Assembly: GCA_004376435.1 (NCBI GenBank)
Contig: SOJS01000023.1
Coordinates: 1-6,475 of the forward strand
Source of the DNA: Dehalococcoidia bacterium
Lineage (GTDB): Bacteria > Chloroflexota > Dehalococcoidia > Dehalococcoidales > JAUVZE01
Reading direction: 5' to 3'
Length of the DNA stretch: 6,475 nucleotides
In this document: positions 6,082-6,475 of the stretch, piece after piece
How positions within the stretch are numbered: position 1 is the stretch's first letter
Layout: every line of letters begins with the position of its first letter
Program-made: the position numbers and the translations under genes
Notes under the pieces: generated by a model
Told to the model about the DNA's origin: nothing
The model's input: only the letters and a program-made list of their open reading frames with translations
The model's database searches: none

Positions 6082-6124
6082 AACCAGGTTACCACTGTAG
6101 CTGTTTTAGTTAGGGGAAAGATTT

Positions 6125-6475
6125 ATGGCAGATGAGGACAGGCAGATAAAGGATAAACTGCTGGCCGAGCTGGGAGAGCGCAGCCGGAAGGTTGAGGGGA
6201 TGGGTGGGGAGAAGAATATAGAAAGGCAGAGAAAACGGGGCAAGCTAACGGCACGGGAGCGGATAGATAAGCTACTGGATAAGGGGACCTTTTGTGAGAT
6301 TGGTAAGTTTGCCGCCAGCCGGGGCACTGCCTTTGGTATGAATGAGGTGGAGGTGGCGGCGGATGCCGTCATCACCGGCTATGGCCGGATAGACGGCAGG
6401 AGGGTATATATTTTCTCCCAGGACTTTACCAGTATTGGCGGCACCCTGTCTGAAGTCCACGCCAAAAAAATCTGT
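6125..6475 (+). CDS. Acyl-CoA carboxylase carboxyltransferase subunit (propionyl-CoA carboxylase beta / methylmalonyl-CoA decarboxylase alpha type), 5' part
   Basis: This is the first 117 codons of a gene that runs off the right edge (full-length family members are about 510 residues). The translation MADEDRQIKDKLLAELGERS... continues into RQRKRGKLTARERIDKLLDK (34-53), GYGRIDGRRVYIFSQDFTSI (85-104) and GGTLSEVHAKKI (105-116). These are the conserved N-terminal blocks of the crotonase-fold carboxyltransferases that move a carboxyl group between biotin and propionyl-, acetyl- or similar acyl-CoA. This fragment cannot tell propionyl-CoA carboxylase from a sodium-pumping methylmalonyl-CoA decarboxylase or transcarboxylase; the biotin carrier and partner subunits would lie to the right. 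The ATG at 6125 is preceded by AGGGGA at seven bases. It is transcribed divergently from the sigma factor gene. Confidence 0.92.
   Translation, partial: MADEDRQIKDKLLAELGERSRKVEGMGGEKNIERQRKRGKLTARERIDKLLDKGTFCEIGKFAASRGTAFGMNEVEVAADAVITGYGRIDGRRVYIFSQDFTSIGGTLSEVHAKKIC

Noticed and set aside
6041..6085. GGAACC motifs resembling -35 elements of ECF sigma factors, near the sigma gene.
   Set aside because: No convincing ECF-type -10 lies 15-17 bases downstream of either copy, and a near-consensus housekeeping promoter already explains transcription.
6106..6375. Open frame on the minus strand, serine-rich, overlapping the carboxylase start.
   Set aside because: It is a shadow of the plus-strand carboxylase gene, whose translation matches a known family; the minus-strand protein has low complexity and no recognisable domain.
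1..6475. tRNA, rRNA, CRISPR, insertion sequence, phage or defence genes.
   Set aside because: No cloverleaf, repeat-spacer array, transposase or terminal inverted repeat was seen on either strand; the window reads as core chromosome.

Overview
The window is a compact, gene-dense stretch of bacterial chromosome. It holds seven protein genes, two of them cut by the window edges, with short gaps, several strong Shine-Dalgarno sequences and two good housekeeping-type promoters. No RNA gene, CRISPR array, insertion sequence or phage gene is visible. The gene set (ETF plus DAO-type flavoprotein dehydrogenases, an acyl-CoA carboxylase, an ECF sigma factor, a mannose-1-phosphate guanylyltransferase-like protein) and the protein style suggest an anaerobic or metabolically versatile Chloroflexota (Dehalococcoidia-like) bacterium. 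That placement is inferred from resemblance only and is not proven by the sequence.

Layout from right to left. A divergent intergenic region (about 5932-6124) separates a rightward acyl-CoA carboxylase carboxyltransferase gene (6125 to the edge) from a long leftward run. The leftward run starts with an ECF-type sigma factor (GTG start, 5931-5398), then a sugar-nucleotide pyrophosphorylase with a C-terminal beta-helix (5356-4271). After a 79-base gap carrying a good promoter come prfA (release factor 1), prmC (its glutamine methyltransferase, overlapping by ATGA), etfB (electron transfer flavoprotein beta), a DAO-family FAD oxidoreductase, and the first 62 bases of a second, closely related DAO oxidoreductase.

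How they may work together. RF1 and PrmC are an enzyme-substrate pair in translation termination. EtfB and the two DAO-family flavoproteins look like a catabolic electron-transfer module, in which the oxidoreductase would oxidise an amine or other small substrate and pass electrons to ETF. The substrate cannot be read from the sequence, and etfA is not in the window.

The most notable observation is evidence of an imperfect tandem duplication of about 1.3 kb. The spacer before the second oxidoreductase contains a decayed copy of the 3' end of etfB, including its stop codon and 22 bases of unchanged downstream spacer. The duplicated unit was therefore 'etfB tail + oxidoreductase'. Most of the rest of the window is ordinary housekeeping or metabolic sequence.
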